From UBA6168 sp041163745 (GTDB lineage: Bacteria > Bacteroidota > Bacteroidia > Chitinophagales > Saprospiraceae), in assembly GCA_041163745.1 (NCBI GenBank), contig JBEAQU010000024.1:87218-151217 (forward strand): 64,000 bases of DNA, given 5' to 3'. A model generated the notes under the pieces. It did not search any database, had not been told where the DNA came from, and saw nothing but the letters and a program-made list of their open reading frames with translations. Each line of letters begins with the position of its first letter. Position 1 is the stretch's first letter. The translations under genes were made by a program, and so were the position numbers. This document shows, piece by piece, positions 1 to 9,123 of this stretch.

Positions 1-194
1 AACTGATTGTGCTTCCGGGCACTGAGGGCATGGATGATCTTGGAGATATTCTCCTTGCCCACACCGCTCTCCCCCTTGATGAGAACGGTCAGGTCCGTCG
101 GAGCGACCCGGACGGCAGTATCTATCGCCCGCTCCAGCAGCGGAGAGGATCCGATGATACCGAAGCGTTGTTTGATGGATTGGATGGAGCTCAT
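1..194 (-). CDS. Sigma-54-dependent transcriptional activator, N-terminal part (partial)
   Basis: The first 64 codons of a gene that runs off the left edge of the window. The frame starts at ATG (192-194) and reads MSSIQSIKQRFGIIGSS, then the Walker A motif GESGVGKE at about residues 45-52. This is the typical beginning of a sigma-54 interaction AAA+ domain (NtrC/PspF family), which uses ATP hydrolysis to remodel RNA polymerase holding sigma-54. There is no receiver or sensory domain ahead of the ATPase, so the protein begins directly with the AAA+ module. It follows miaB on the same strand by 79 bases; a miaB - sigma-54 activator pair is common in Bacteroidota. A terminator-like hairpin lies between the two genes. 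The C-terminal DNA-binding part is not visible. Confidence 0.85.
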   Translation of the reverse strand, partial: MSSIQSIKQRFGIIGSSPLLERAIDTAVRVAPTDLTVLIKGESGVGKENISKIIHALSARKHNQ

Positions 195-255
195 CGGCAG
201 CGGTTGTGATAGGCGGAAAAACTAGGCGAGGATCGGGGTCTTTCCGCCGGTTGGC

Positions 256-283
256 AAAAAAAAGGAGGGCCAGTCAACGGCCC
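256..283 (-). terminator. Intrinsic terminator overlapping the miaB stop codon
   Basis: On the minus strand GGGCC and GGCCC form a 5-bp stem (279-283 with 267-271) around a 7-base loop, followed by TCC and eight T residues (256-263). The miaB stop codon (274-276) lies inside the loop. This is a compact rho-independent terminator that should limit read-through into the sigma-54 activator gene. Confidence 0.6.
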
Positions 284-1707
284 GCCATGGTGCCGATCAA
301 GGTGGCGCTGGTCGCATCCGTCACCTGCACCTCGACATAATCCCCCGGTTTCACACCGGCTGTCTTGGGAAAAACGACCATCTTGTTCTGGGAATTACGA
401 CCCTTGTATTCGCGGTCGGAGCGCCGGGAATCCCCTTCCACCAGCACCCGGAAGGTTTTGCCCACATCGGCCAGGTTATGCCGGAGAGAGACCTCCTGCT
501 GTCGCTCGATAATTTCCGACAAGCGTCTTTTCTTCACCGGCAGCGGCACATCGTCCGGATATTTCCTGGCGGCCAGGGTGCCGGGACGTTCCGAATAATA
601 AAACATGTAGGACATGCTGTAATTGGCCCAGCCGATCATGTCGATGGTTTCGAGGTGGTCTTCTTCCGTTTCGGAACAGAAACCGGCTATGATGTCCGAA
701 CTGATGGCGCAATCCGGCATGATGCGGTAAATGGCCTCCACCCGTTTCCTGTACCAGGTGCTGTCATACGTCCGGTTCATCTTTTCCAGGATCCTGCTGC
801 TGCCGCTTTGGACCGGCAGGTGGATGTAGCGGCAAATGTTCTCGTACCGCACCATCGTCTGCAGCACCTCGTCGGTAATGTCCTTCGGATGGGAGGTGGA
901 GAACCGGATCCGCAGGTCGGGGTGCACCTGGGCCACCATCTCCAACAACCGGGCGAATTGGGTGGTCTCCCCGGTCTCCGGATGCTGCCACTTGTAGCTG
1001 TCTACATTCTGACCCAACAGGGTGACTTCCCGGTATCCCCTTTCGAAAAGGTCTGCGGCCTCCGCCACAATGCTGTGACAGTCCCGGCTGCGCTCCCGCC
1101 CTCTCGTGAAGGGCACGACACAGAAGGAACACATGTTGTCACAGCCCCGCATGATGGAGATGAAGGCCGTCACCCCGTTCTCATCGAGTCGCAAGGGACT
1201 GATGTCCGCATAGGTTTCTTCCCGGGAGAGGAACACGTTGACTCCTTTCTCACCTTCCTGGGCGGAAGCGACCAATTGGGGAAGGTCACGGTAGGCATCC
1301 GGCCCCACCACCAGGTCCACCAGTTTCTCCTGCTCGAGGAGTTTGTCCTTGAGCCGTTCCGCCATACATCCCAGCACCCCCACCAGGGTGCCCGGCCGGC
1401 GCCGCTTCGCTTGGTCGAACAACTGCAGCCGCTTGCGGACGGTATCTTCCGCTTTCTCCCGGATGGAGCAGGTGTTGATCAGGATCAGGTCCGCCCGTTC
1501 CAACTCCCGGGTGGCGGAATAACCACAGCCTGACAAGATACTGGCGACGATCTCGCTGTCGCTGAAATTCATCTGGCAGCCGTAGCTTTCGATGTAGAAA
1601 TGACGGCCGTTACCTGCCGCCGGTGCCTGCACCTCGTATACCTCACCCTGCCGTGCCTCGTCCAATGTCTTCACCACACCGGTGATCGTCGGATTCTGAT
1701 CGTACAT
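274..1707 (-). CDS. miaB: tRNA-2-methylthio-N6-dimethylallyladenosine synthase MiaB
   Basis: Radical SAM methylthiotransferase that adds a methylthio group to isopentenyl-A37 of tRNAs reading UNN codons. The 477-residue product shows the family order: an N-terminal UPF0004 domain with ESYGCQMNFSDSE and the cluster cysteines in INTCSIREKAE and GVLGCMAERL; the radical SAM motif RGCDNMCSFCVVPFTRGRERSR (CxxxCxxC); and a C-terminal TRAM domain ending near LIGTMAGR. The start is placed at ATG 1705-1707 because the frame's upstream extension (to 1770) would overlap a well-formed promoter at 1722-1754. Length fits the family. A terminator is embedded at the stop codon, and the next gene on the strand is a sigma-54 activator. 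Confidence 0.96.
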   Translation of the reverse strand: MYDQNPTITGVVKTLDEARQGEVYEVQAPAAGNGRHFYIESYGCQMNFSDSEIVASILSGCGYSATRELERADLILINTCSIREKAEDTVRKRLQLFDQAKRRRPGTLVGVLGCMAERLKDKLLEQEKLVDLVVGPDAYRDLPQLVASAQEGEKGVNVFLSREETYADISPLRLDENGVTAFISIMRGCDNMCSFCVVPFTRGRERSRDCHSIVAEAADLFERGYREVTLLGQNVDSYKWQHPETGETTQFARLLEMVAQVHPDLRIRFSTSHPKDITDEVLQTMVRYENICRYIHLPVQSGSSRILEKMNRTYDSTWYRKRVEAIYRIMPDCAISSDIIAGFCSETEEDHLETIDMIGWANYSMSYMFYYSERPGTLAARKYPDDVPLPVKKRRLSEIIERQQEVSLRHNLADVGKTFRVLVEGDSRRSDREYKGRNSQNKMVVFPKTAGVKPGDYVEVQVTDATSATLIGTMAGR

Positions 1708-1721
1708 CTTAAATATTTTTG

Positions 1722-1754
1722 CGAAGATAATACAATTCAGCGGAATGTGACAAA
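1722..1754 (-). promoter_or_regulatory. Bacteroidota-type promoter for miaB
   Basis: On the minus strand TTTG (1751-1754) is followed after 21 bases by TATCTTCG (1722-1729), close to the Bacteroidota consensus TTTG-N19-21-TAnnTTTG. Predicted transcription start is near 1717, about 10 bases before the miaB ATG. Confidence 0.55.
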
Positions 1755-1784
1755 ATGTCATGTAATTCAAGGTCCGTCACAAGT

Positions 1785-1824
1785 GCAGGGGCCCCTTTCG
1801 TACGCGGACGAAAGGGGCCCCTGC
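1785..1824 (-). terminator. Strong hairpin downstream of the giant type B surface protein gene
   Basis: A perfect 17-bp inverted repeat (1785-1801 with 1808-1824; arms begin GCAGGGGCCCC) encloses a 6-base loop, 31 bases past the stop codon at 1855. No T-tract follows on the minus strand, so it may act as a transcript-stabilising hairpin or a factor-assisted terminator. Confidence 0.55.
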
Positions 1825-1854
1825 CTGGACACATTCCATGGCACGGCTGTATGG

Positions 1855-4800
1855 TCAGCGGACCAGGTTGACCTCGCCTTCGTACAATTCCATGGATCCG
1901 TCCTTGAAGACCACCTCGGCCATCCAAACGAAGACTCCCGGATTCATCAGCATACCGCGGTAGCGGCCATCCCAGCCAAAGGGGGGATCGCCCGGCAGCA
2001 GGTCGAACAGCGCATAAACCTCTTCGCCCCAACGGTTCAAGACCCGGAACGAGCGTACCGATTCGACGAATCGACCGGGGAAGACCGTCAGCAGGTCATT
2101 GATACCGTCATCATTCGGAGAGAATGCGGTCGGAACGAAAAGCGTCCTTTCCTTTCGGACGAAGACGGAAATCAGGTCTTCGGCGAAACAACCGTTCGAA
2201 CCCACCCTGACCGAGTAGGTGGTCTGTTCCTGCGGTGTCACGGTGATGCTTCGGCAGGCGGTACAGGAATCGACACCGCCTTCAGACCACCGGACGGTAT
2301 CCAGCTGGAAAAAGGGAGGGTTGGACTCCAGTGTCAGCAGGAGGCTTTCCCCGAGTTCCACGACCGGATCTCCGTTCGGAAAATCACCGGTGATGGCCAC
2401 CGTCACCTCGGCAGGTTCCGTAACCGTCAGGATCATAGCGGACTCACAGCCTGCGGCATCCACCATGGTGAGGACATAATCGCCCGGCGAAAGATTTACG
2501 AACTGGTTCTGGGTGGAGAAGGCGGCACCGTTCAAAGCGAAAAGGAAGGGCGGCTGCCCTTGGAGGACGCTGTCCACCACCAGACTTCCATCGGTCCTAC
2601 CAAAGCAACTGACAGCCGACACGCTGGCATAAAGCTCGGGATTCGTGATCTGTTGGTTGACGACCACCACATCCGTTGCGGAACATCCTTCCGCATTCGA
2701 AACGGTCAGGGTATAGACACCGGGCGTCTCTGTCGTCGGATTGGGCGCGGCAGGATCGTCCAGCGTGCCGCCGGACCACTCGTAGACGAGGTCCGATGAA
2801 CCGCCCACATTCCCTCCCAGCGTCACTTCCACCACATCGCAGTTCAGGTTTTGGTCCGGCCCTGCATCGGCCGCCGGCTGGGCGGCGATTTGGAGCGATG
2901 CGGCGACGGCGGCATCCGGGCAAGGTGGTGTGCCGGTGATGGTATACACCAGTTCGTAGCTGCCGGCCGGCCATGTCGCCAGGCCGAGGTCACCGGCAGG
3001 AATGACACCGAACGGACCGGTCCAACTGCCACCTGGATCTGCACCGGACAGGTACGTGTCGAGGTCGACGACCAGCGGTTGACCTTCGCAGAAAACCGGC
3101 AGGGTACCGGCGGTGCCGGCGTTGGCAGGCGAGATGACATTGATGGTGATGCCACTGTTCAGTGCGGTACTGCAACCGGTTCCCAGGTCCGTCACCTGAA
3201 CCAGTGCGACGCTGGTCTGGGAGGAAGGCGTCAGCGTCAAGGGGAAAGTCCCGGGCGCTGGCAAGGGAATGGTCTGCAGAAGGTTGTTGACCGAAAATGT
3301 CAATTCGAACGGTCCGACGCCATCGACCGTGAAACCGACCTGAGCGTCGGCACCTTGGCAAATGTCTTGGGAAGCGGATACCGAAGCCTGTGGCAACTGC
3401 CGGAAGATGACCGGCGTGCCGGGAGCGAGACTGAGACAGGGGTCGTTGAGGGTCACGCCACCCGACCCGTCGGCATTGCCCACCAAGGCACTGATGTAGT
3501 AGGTTGTGTTGTAACTCATGGTCACCGGCTGAAAATCGAAGGCGGGGGAGGCGCCCTGTGCGAGGATGGTGCCGGGCACATTGCCGGCTGCGGTATGAAG
3601 GATGTATACCAGGATGTCATCCCCGTCCAACACCGGCGACGACACCGGCTGTGCGACCGCTTGCTCGTCTCCGCACACCACCACCGTGGCGGCGGACATG
3701 GCCCCGGCATCCGTCGTACAGTCACAAAGCACCTGTCCCTCAACCAATGTGGGACCGCAGCCGTTCGCATCATCCACCGAAAAAGCATAGGCAGCGCCGC
3801 TCGGAATCGGGTCGCTGATGAAATCGCTGCCGGTGAGCATGCCGCCCGGCATCACCGAATAGGAGGCGGCATCGCCTCCCGAAATGGAGAAGGAAACCGT
3901 GTAGGCTGTGTTCGCTGGGTTGCAGGAAGTGATTTCATTGATGATGCCGGGCGCTGTGTTGACCGACACCACCGCATTGCCTGATACCGTACCGGCGCAG
4001 TTTGCATCGGTGAAATCGGTCAGGGTATACACAACGGATTGGGTCGGTGTGACCGGGAAAAGAAACGGGGAAACCGCAGCCTGGACATCCACCTGGTTGC
4101 CCAGGGCGTTGAGATAGGAGAAATCCCAGGGACCTTCCCCTGTCAGCGCCACACTCAGGTCGGTGGAGGCCCCGGCACATATGTCGGCGGAACCGGAGAG
4201 GACTGCGGTCGGTTTCTGGTAGAAGACCAAGGGCATGTCTCCGCTGAAGCTCTTGCAGGGATCGGACAGGTTGACGCAGCCGCTGCCGTTGTCATTGCCC
4301 ACCACCGCCGCCACGTAATAGGTCTGACCATATGTCATGGTCTGCGGATTGAAGGAGAACACCCCGGATGCGTTCATTACGATGGGAACCTGGTTCCCGT
4401 CATGCAGCACGAAACATTGGACATCATTGGGATCCAGCGTTTGGGACGCCGCGTCGTAAATCGGTGCCGCGGTGGGTCCGTTTCCGCAGACCGTCTGTGG
4501 GCTGGGATCCATGACGCCGGCATTGCTAAGGCAGGCGCATTCCACTTCGTCCTGCTGGACGACGACAGGTGGGCAGCCGTGTCCGTCGGTCAGGGTGAAG
4601 GAGAAGCCCTGGCCTTCCGCTATTTCATCACTGCAGAACTGGTTGCCAAGGAGGGTGCCGACGGCCGGCGACACATCATAACCGGCGGCATCCCCTCCGA
4701 CTATATCGAAGCAGACCGTATAGGCGGTCCCGATATCGTTGCAAGTCACCGCCAGGTTGGCGATGGTGGGAGGCTCATGGACGGTGACGGTCACGGTCTG

Positions 4801-7800
4801 GTCCGTCAGCTGGCTGCAATGCTGGTTGAAAACCTCCGTCAGTTGGTAATCGGTAGTGACGGACGGGGTGACCGTGTAATCGAACGGGGTGCCGACGATA
4901 CCAGGCACCGTCTGACCGTTTACGACGACCGACCAGGGCGAGCTGCCGGTCAGCTCCAAGGACAGGACCGCGCTGTTGCCGGGACAGATTTCCTGGGTCC
5001 CCGACAAGGAAACACCGGGAATCTCAAAGAACCGGACCGGCGTGCCCGGGGCAACGGACAAACAGGGATCCGATAAAGTTACGGCACCGGACCCATCGTC
5101 GGAGCCGACGACCGCCGAAACGTAATATTGGGTTCCGTAGGTCATCGTGGCCGGATCGAAGGCGAAGGTGGGCGACGAAACATTTACGGCGACGACCGTT
5201 CCCAGCACATTGGAGGCTCCCGTATGCAGGAAATAATGCAGGAGGTCATCCCCGTCCAGTGCGAAACCGATGGCGGACGGCAGGCTGACGGAGTCGGTAC
5301 CACAATGATCCACGGGCATAGGATCCATGTCGCCGGCTTCGGAGGAGCAGTTGCACACCACCAGGCTTTGTTCGATGGTCTTCGGAGCGCAACCATTGGC
5401 ATCATCCAGCAGGAGGGAGAACCCGGTTCCGGTCGGGACCGGATCACTGAGGAACGAACCATTGGAGATGGTACCTGGCAGTCCGGACACCACGTAAGAC
5501 CCAGGATCGCCGCCGGAGATGTCGAAGCTGACCGTATAGGCGGTGTTGGTATTGTTGCAGTTGACGGCCAGGTTGTCGAACTGCACGGCAGTCTGTACGG
5601 TGACGTTGGCCGTGCCACTGACCGTACCGGGGCAGTTGCCGTCCGTCACTGTCAGAAGGGTATATGCCGTCGAGGCGGCTGGCGTCACTATCAGCAGATA
5701 TGCGCTGCTGTTGATACCGTTCACAGGAACGGTCGCCGTTCCGTTGCCATAGGTCACGGCCCAGGGGCCCTGTCCTGTCAAGGCGATGGGAAGCCCGGCC
5801 GGTTCACCCTGGCAGACAGCCGTATCGCCGGAAAGCAAGGCCGTCGGCACTTCATAGAACACGAGGGGGGTTCCTTGTGCCACCGACAGGCAATCGTCTG
5901 TCAGGTCGACCATACCGGTTCCGTCATCGCTACCGACAACGGCAGACAGGTAATAGGTTTGCCCGTAATTCATGAAGGCGGCGTCGAAGCTGACTTCCGG
6001 GGTGGCGGAGGTGGCAATGACCGGCGGCACAACCGTCAGGCCGCTGCCGTTGTGCAGGACAAAAACGAGCAGGTCGTCACCATCCAGCATTTCTGTGGCA
6101 TTGTCATAATCAGCCGTGACGGGGCCGTCTCCGCAGGTATTGAGGGTGTTCTGGTCCATCAGGCCGGCCTGGGTGGTACAGTTGCAGACCACGGCATTAT
6201 CGGAGACGGAAATGCTGGCACAAGCGTTGGCGTCCGACACGACATAGTCATAACCGTCTCCGGAAGGGATGGGATCGCTGACGAAGGTCTGGCCGGTCAG
6301 TGTTCCGTTGGCGGTATTGCCCTGCGGGACGACCATATACGAGGCGGGATCCCCATTGTTGATGACGAAGGAGACGATATAGCTCGTATTGGTAGGATCG
6401 CATTCCGTTTGGATGGAGCTCACTACAGGTGCCGTATTGACAACCACGGAGCCGGTGCCGTCGACCGTACCTTCGCAACCATTTCCATCCGTCAAGCTTG
6501 TCAGGGTGACAGTGCCTGCCTGGGATTGGCTGACGGGGAGGGAGAAAGGCGAAGCGGTGGCTGTCTGTGCTGCTTGGGGATTCCCATTGGCGGCCCATCC
6601 GATGGTCCAGGGGGCCGTTCCAGTCAGCATCACCGGGAGGCTAGCCGTCTGCCCGCTACCCTGACAGATGGCGCCGGTTCCGGAGAGCATGGCGGTTGGT
6701 GCGGGAAACTCGACGATCTCTCCGGTCCCGGAGGCGGTTCCCTGGCAGCCGTTGACGGTGGCCACGCCGACGATAGAGTATACGCCGGCTTGTCCGGCCT
6801 GGAGGTTGAAAGGGCTGGACGGTACGGACACCGTATCGCCGCCAGACCCGTTCACCTGGTATACCAGCGTCCAGGGCGCGCCGGTTCCGCTGATGGTGAT
6901 TGGCAGGGAGAGCAGGGTGGAATCCCCCTGGCAGAAGGCGTCAGATCCGGAGATGTTGGCGACCGGTGCCAGGATGACCTGTACGTTCTGGCAGGCCTGG
7001 GTGCTGGCGCCGCAGCCATTCTCCGCCGACACACAGACCTGGCCGGTCACGGCACCGGAGAAATCCACGGACACGCTCGCGCCGGTCCCGGAAACCACGG
7101 CCCCGGTGGGAACGGTCCAACTGTACGTATTCCCTGCCGCGGCATTGTTGACGGTGAAGATGACCGGCTGCTGGCTGGTGCAGGTATTGGTCGGTCCGTT
7201 CAGGACCGGGGTGGCCGGCAGGGAGGTGATGACGATATCCAGGCAGGTCTGGAGGGTATCGCAATTGTTGGCGGCGGTGACGCATACCTGTGCATTGCCT
7301 TGGGCGGCTCCGCTGAAGTTCACATTGATGGCGCCGCCGGATCCGGAAAAGGAGGCGCCTGCCGGAACCGTCCAGCTGTAATTGACACCAGCCTGGGGAT
7401 TGGCGACGGCATAGTTGAGCGCCTGGGAGGATCCGCAGACACTGACAGGGCCGGTGATGTCCGGCAGCGGGGGTGCGGACAGAACGTTGACCTGGATGCA
7501 GGTCGGAGGGGAGGCACCGCAATCATTGTCGGCCGTCACGCAGAGTTGGCCGCCGCCGGAGCCGGACCAGTCTACCGATACACTGGTGGGCGTGACCTGC
7601 GTGAAGGGTTCACCGTTGGGTGTGGACCAGGAGTACCCGGTCGGTGCCGGCGTTCCGACAGGGACAACCGTGTAGGGACCGATGACCCCTTCGCAGGGGT
7701 TGAGGGGGCCGTTCACGGCAGGTGCCGCGGGAACGGCGGTATTTTGGGTGACTGTCACACATTTCGTATCGGAGCACACCACTCCGTTGCGGCTATGGGT

Positions 7801-9081
7801 GACGGTGAGGCAATATTCACCAGGTTCGTCAACTTGCACGAGGACTTCGTCATCGGGGCCTACGATACCCGGACCGGTCCAGAGGAAGTCCGTCTGGCCA
7901 TCCGGCACCAGGGCGAAGGTTGAATTGACCCCGCTGATAATGACAGCGGCATTGTTGCCGCAACCCAGGATGTCGGGTGCGTCAATGGTGGCGATGGGTT
8001 CCAGGATGGCGAGGTCTACCTGGGTGGTGCTGTCGCATCCTTGGTAGTTGTCGCATGTTTCGAAAAGGAAACCGGAGGAAGTGTACGGCACGCCGCAAAC
8101 CTCGTAGGTATAGGGGGCGCAGAAGGTAACCTGGCCGATGTTGACGTTGATGGGGGGGATGACGTTGATGGTGCAGCGCACCACGCTGTCGCAGCCCAGC
8201 CAGCTGGTGACGGTGACGGGCGTACCATTCGGCGGTGTCGCGGCACAGAAGAGTTGACCGGCGCAAGGGATGCAATCCCCGAGGCAGATGGACATCGGGG
8301 CCTCGTTGGTCGGGGGAATGGCCTGGGAGGTGACCGTCATGCATACCGGGGCGGTCGGCGGGAAGCAAGGGTTGGACGCCGTGACACAGATCTGGGCGGA
8401 GCCGAGGTTCGTCCACAGTACATTCACCGATTCTCCGGGATTGGGGCTGACGATGGACCCCATGCTGGCCGGGATGACGGACCAGTTGTAAGTGGCGCCG
8501 TTCGGAACCGGAACCGTGTAGAGGCTGGTCGCACCGGGACAGACATTTTCCGGGCCGATGATGTTGGAAGGTGCCTCGGGCGGTACGGGCAGGGTGGAGC
8601 CGTCCAGCACATTCACCTGAAAATCGCAGATATCGCCACCGCAGCCGTCGAAGACCACGTAATAGGCCTGACCGACCACATAATTCGAATATTGGAGCTG
8701 GAAGGGGGAGTTGACGCAGTTGCACTGCGTCGCCACAGCCGGACCGCTGCAACTGCCTTCGTAAATCGCCGCCTGCATACCGAACTGACCGTTGACGCCT
8801 TGGCAGTTGGAGGGGATGACCTCGATGGTGATGGAAGTGGTGCCGGCGATGAATCCGAACCACTCGTCGTTGTTGAGCACATTGCCACCACAACCCGGGA
8901 AGGTCTGCTGTTGGTTGTTGGTGCCGAGTGTGGCACAGTAGCCGTTGAGGTCCGTACAAAGGACGGGGGCCACGGCGCAGAGGTCTCCCGTCTGCGGATA
9001 CCCTGGCGGCGGGCATTGGCCGGACGCGGTGCCGGCGGACAACAGCAGAACGATCAGGAAAGGCAGGGTAGGTTTGTTCAT
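1855..9081 (-). CDS. Giant secreted multi-domain protein with type IX (type B, gliding motility-associated) sorting domain
   Basis: A 2408-residue protein with a signal peptide (MNKPTLPFLIVLLLSAGTASG). A Cys-rich N-terminal region (to about residue 165) contains GCGGDICDF. Several PKD/Ig-like domains follow, with repeats such as ITGPVSVCGSS and YSWTVPTGA. Four tandem modules of about 275 residues start near residues 966, 1243, 1515 and 1786. The C-terminal segment has the type B sorting signature: FVPTAFSPNDDGINDLL, then LNRWGEEVYA, GWDGRYRG and a final EGEVNLVR. This C-terminal domain targets proteins through the type IX secretion system to the cell surface in Bacteroidota. Most likely an adhesin or matrix protein; no enzymatic domain was recognised. 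It lies downstream of tpiA on the same strand (42-base gap). Confidence 0.9.
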   Translation of the reverse strand: MNKPTLPFLIVLLLSAGTASGQCPPPGYPQTGDLCAVAPVLCTDLNGYCATLGTNNQQQTFPGCGGNVLNNDEWFGFIAGTTSITIEVIPSNCQGVNGQFGMQAAIYEGSCSGPAVATQCNCVNSPFQLQYSNYVVGQAYYVVFDGCGGDICDFQVNVLDGSTLPVPPEAPSNIIGPENVCPGATSLYTVPVPNGATYNWSVIPASMGSIVSPNPGESVNVLWTNLGSAQICVTASNPCFPPTAPVCMTVTSQAIPPTNEAPMSICLGDCIPCAGQLFCAATPPNGTPVTVTSWLGCDSVVRCTINVIPPINVNIGQVTFCAPYTYEVCGVPYTSSGFLFETCDNYQGCDSTTQVDLAILEPIATIDAPDILGCGNNAAVIISGVNSTFALVPDGQTDFLWTGPGIVGPDDEVLVQVDEPGEYCLTVTHSRNGVVCSDTKCVTVTQNTAVPAAPAVNGPLNPCEGVIGPYTVVPVGTPAPTGYSWSTPNGEPFTQVTPTSVSVDWSGSGGGQLCVTADNDCGASPPTCIQVNVLSAPPLPDITGPVSVCGSSQALNYAVANPQAGVNYSWTVPAGASFSGSGGAINVNFSGAAQGNAQVCVTAANNCDTLQTCLDIVITSLPATPVLNGPTNTCTSQQPVIFTVNNAAAGNTYSWTVPTGAVVSGTGASVSVDFSGAVTGQVCVSAENGCGASTQACQNVQVILAPVANISGSDAFCQGDSTLLSLPITISGTGAPWTLVYQVNGSGGDTVSVPSSPFNLQAGQAGVYSIVGVATVNGCQGTASGTGEIVEFPAPTAMLSGTGAICQGSGQTASLPVMLTGTAPWTIGWAANGNPQAAQTATASPFSLPVSQSQAGTVTLTSLTDGNGCEGTVDGTGSVVVNTAPVVSSIQTECDPTNTSYIVSFVINNGDPASYMVVPQGNTANGTLTGQTFVSDPIPSGDGYDYVVSDANACASISVSDNAVVCNCTTQAGLMDQNTLNTCGDGPVTADYDNATEMLDGDDLLVFVLHNGSGLTVVPPVIATSATPEVSFDAAFMNYGQTYYLSAVVGSDDGTGMVDLTDDCLSVAQGTPLVFYEVPTALLSGDTAVCQGEPAGLPIALTGQGPWAVTYGNGTATVPVNGINSSAYLLIVTPAASTAYTLLTVTDGNCPGTVSGTANVTVQTAVQFDNLAVNCNNTNTAYTVSFDISGGDPGSYVVSGLPGTISNGSFLSDPVPTGTGFSLLLDDANGCAPKTIEQSLVVCNCSSEAGDMDPMPVDHCGTDSVSLPSAIGFALDGDDLLHYFLHTGASNVLGTVVAVNVSSPTFAFDPATMTYGTQYYVSAVVGSDDGSGAVTLSDPCLSVAPGTPVRFFEIPGVSLSGTQEICPGNSAVLSLELTGSSPWSVVVNGQTVPGIVGTPFDYTVTPSVTTDYQLTEVFNQHCSQLTDQTVTVTVHEPPTIANLAVTCNDIGTAYTVCFDIVGGDAAGYDVSPAVGTLLGNQFCSDEIAEGQGFSFTLTDGHGCPPVVVQQDEVECACLSNAGVMDPSPQTVCGNGPTAAPIYDAASQTLDPNDVQCFVLHDGNQVPIVMNASGVFSFNPQTMTYGQTYYVAAVVGNDNGSGCVNLSDPCKSFSGDMPLVFYQKPTAVLSGSADICAGASTDLSVALTGEGPWDFSYLNALGNQVDVQAAVSPFLFPVTPTQSVVYTLTDFTDANCAGTVSGNAVVSVNTAPGIINEITSCNPANTAYTVSFSISGGDAASYSVMPGGMLTGSDFISDPIPSGAAYAFSVDDANGCGPTLVEGQVLCDCTTDAGAMSAATVVVCGDEQAVAQPVSSPVLDGDDILVYILHTAAGNVPGTILAQGASPAFDFQPVTMSYNTTYYISALVGNADGSGGVTLNDPCLSLAPGTPVIFRQLPQASVSASQDICQGADAQVGFTVDGVGPFELTFSVNNLLQTIPLPAPGTFPLTLTPSSQTSVALVQVTDLGTGCSTALNSGITINVISPANAGTAGTLPVFCEGQPLVVDLDTYLSGADPGGSWTGPFGVIPAGDLGLATWPAGSYELVYTITGTPPCPDAAVAASLQIAAQPAADAGPDQNLNCDVVEVTLGGNVGGSSDLVYEWSGGTLDDPAAPNPTTETPGVYTLTVSNAEGCSATDVVVVNQQITNPELYASVSAVSCFGRTDGSLVVDSVLQGQPPFLFALNGAAFSTQNQFVNLSPGDYVLTMVDAAGCESAMILTVTEPAEVTVAITGDFPNGDPVVELGESLLLTLESNPPFFQLDTVRWSEGGVDSCTACRSITVTPQEQTTYSVRVGSNGCFAEDLISVFVRKERTLFVPTAFSPNDDGINDLLTVFPGRFVESVRSFRVLNRWGEEVYALFDLLPGDPPFGWDGRYRGMLMNPGVFVWMAEVVFKDGSMELYEGEVNLVR
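3120..6186 (-). repeat. Four tandem about 275-residue modules inside the giant surface protein
   Basis: Each module opens with a CxC motif followed by AG (CNCTTQAG, CNCSSEAG, CACLSNAG, CDCTTDAG; codons near 6186, 5355, 4539 and 3726). It continues with a segment around YYVSAVVGSDDGSG and ending DPCLS, then an Ig-like unit starting near ALLSG with GPW, then a unit with NTAYTVSFxISGGD and DDANGC. Spacing is 831, 816 and 813 bases. The protein sequence is conserved but the DNA has diverged, so these are old duplications. The boundary of the last unit is approximate. Confidence 0.8.
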
Positions 9082-9123
9082 TGTGAATCGTGCTTAATTT
9101 GTTTGTTGGAAAGCCCGGTCGTC

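Noticed and set aside
478..1533. A 351-codon open frame antisense to miaB
   Set aside because: Shadow of a well-supported gene with no recognisable features.
5128..7923. A 931-codon open frame antisense to the giant surface protein gene
   Set aside because: It mirrors the repetitive Gly/Thr/Val codons of the real gene; composition is unnatural (Gly-, Arg-, His-rich) with no domain.
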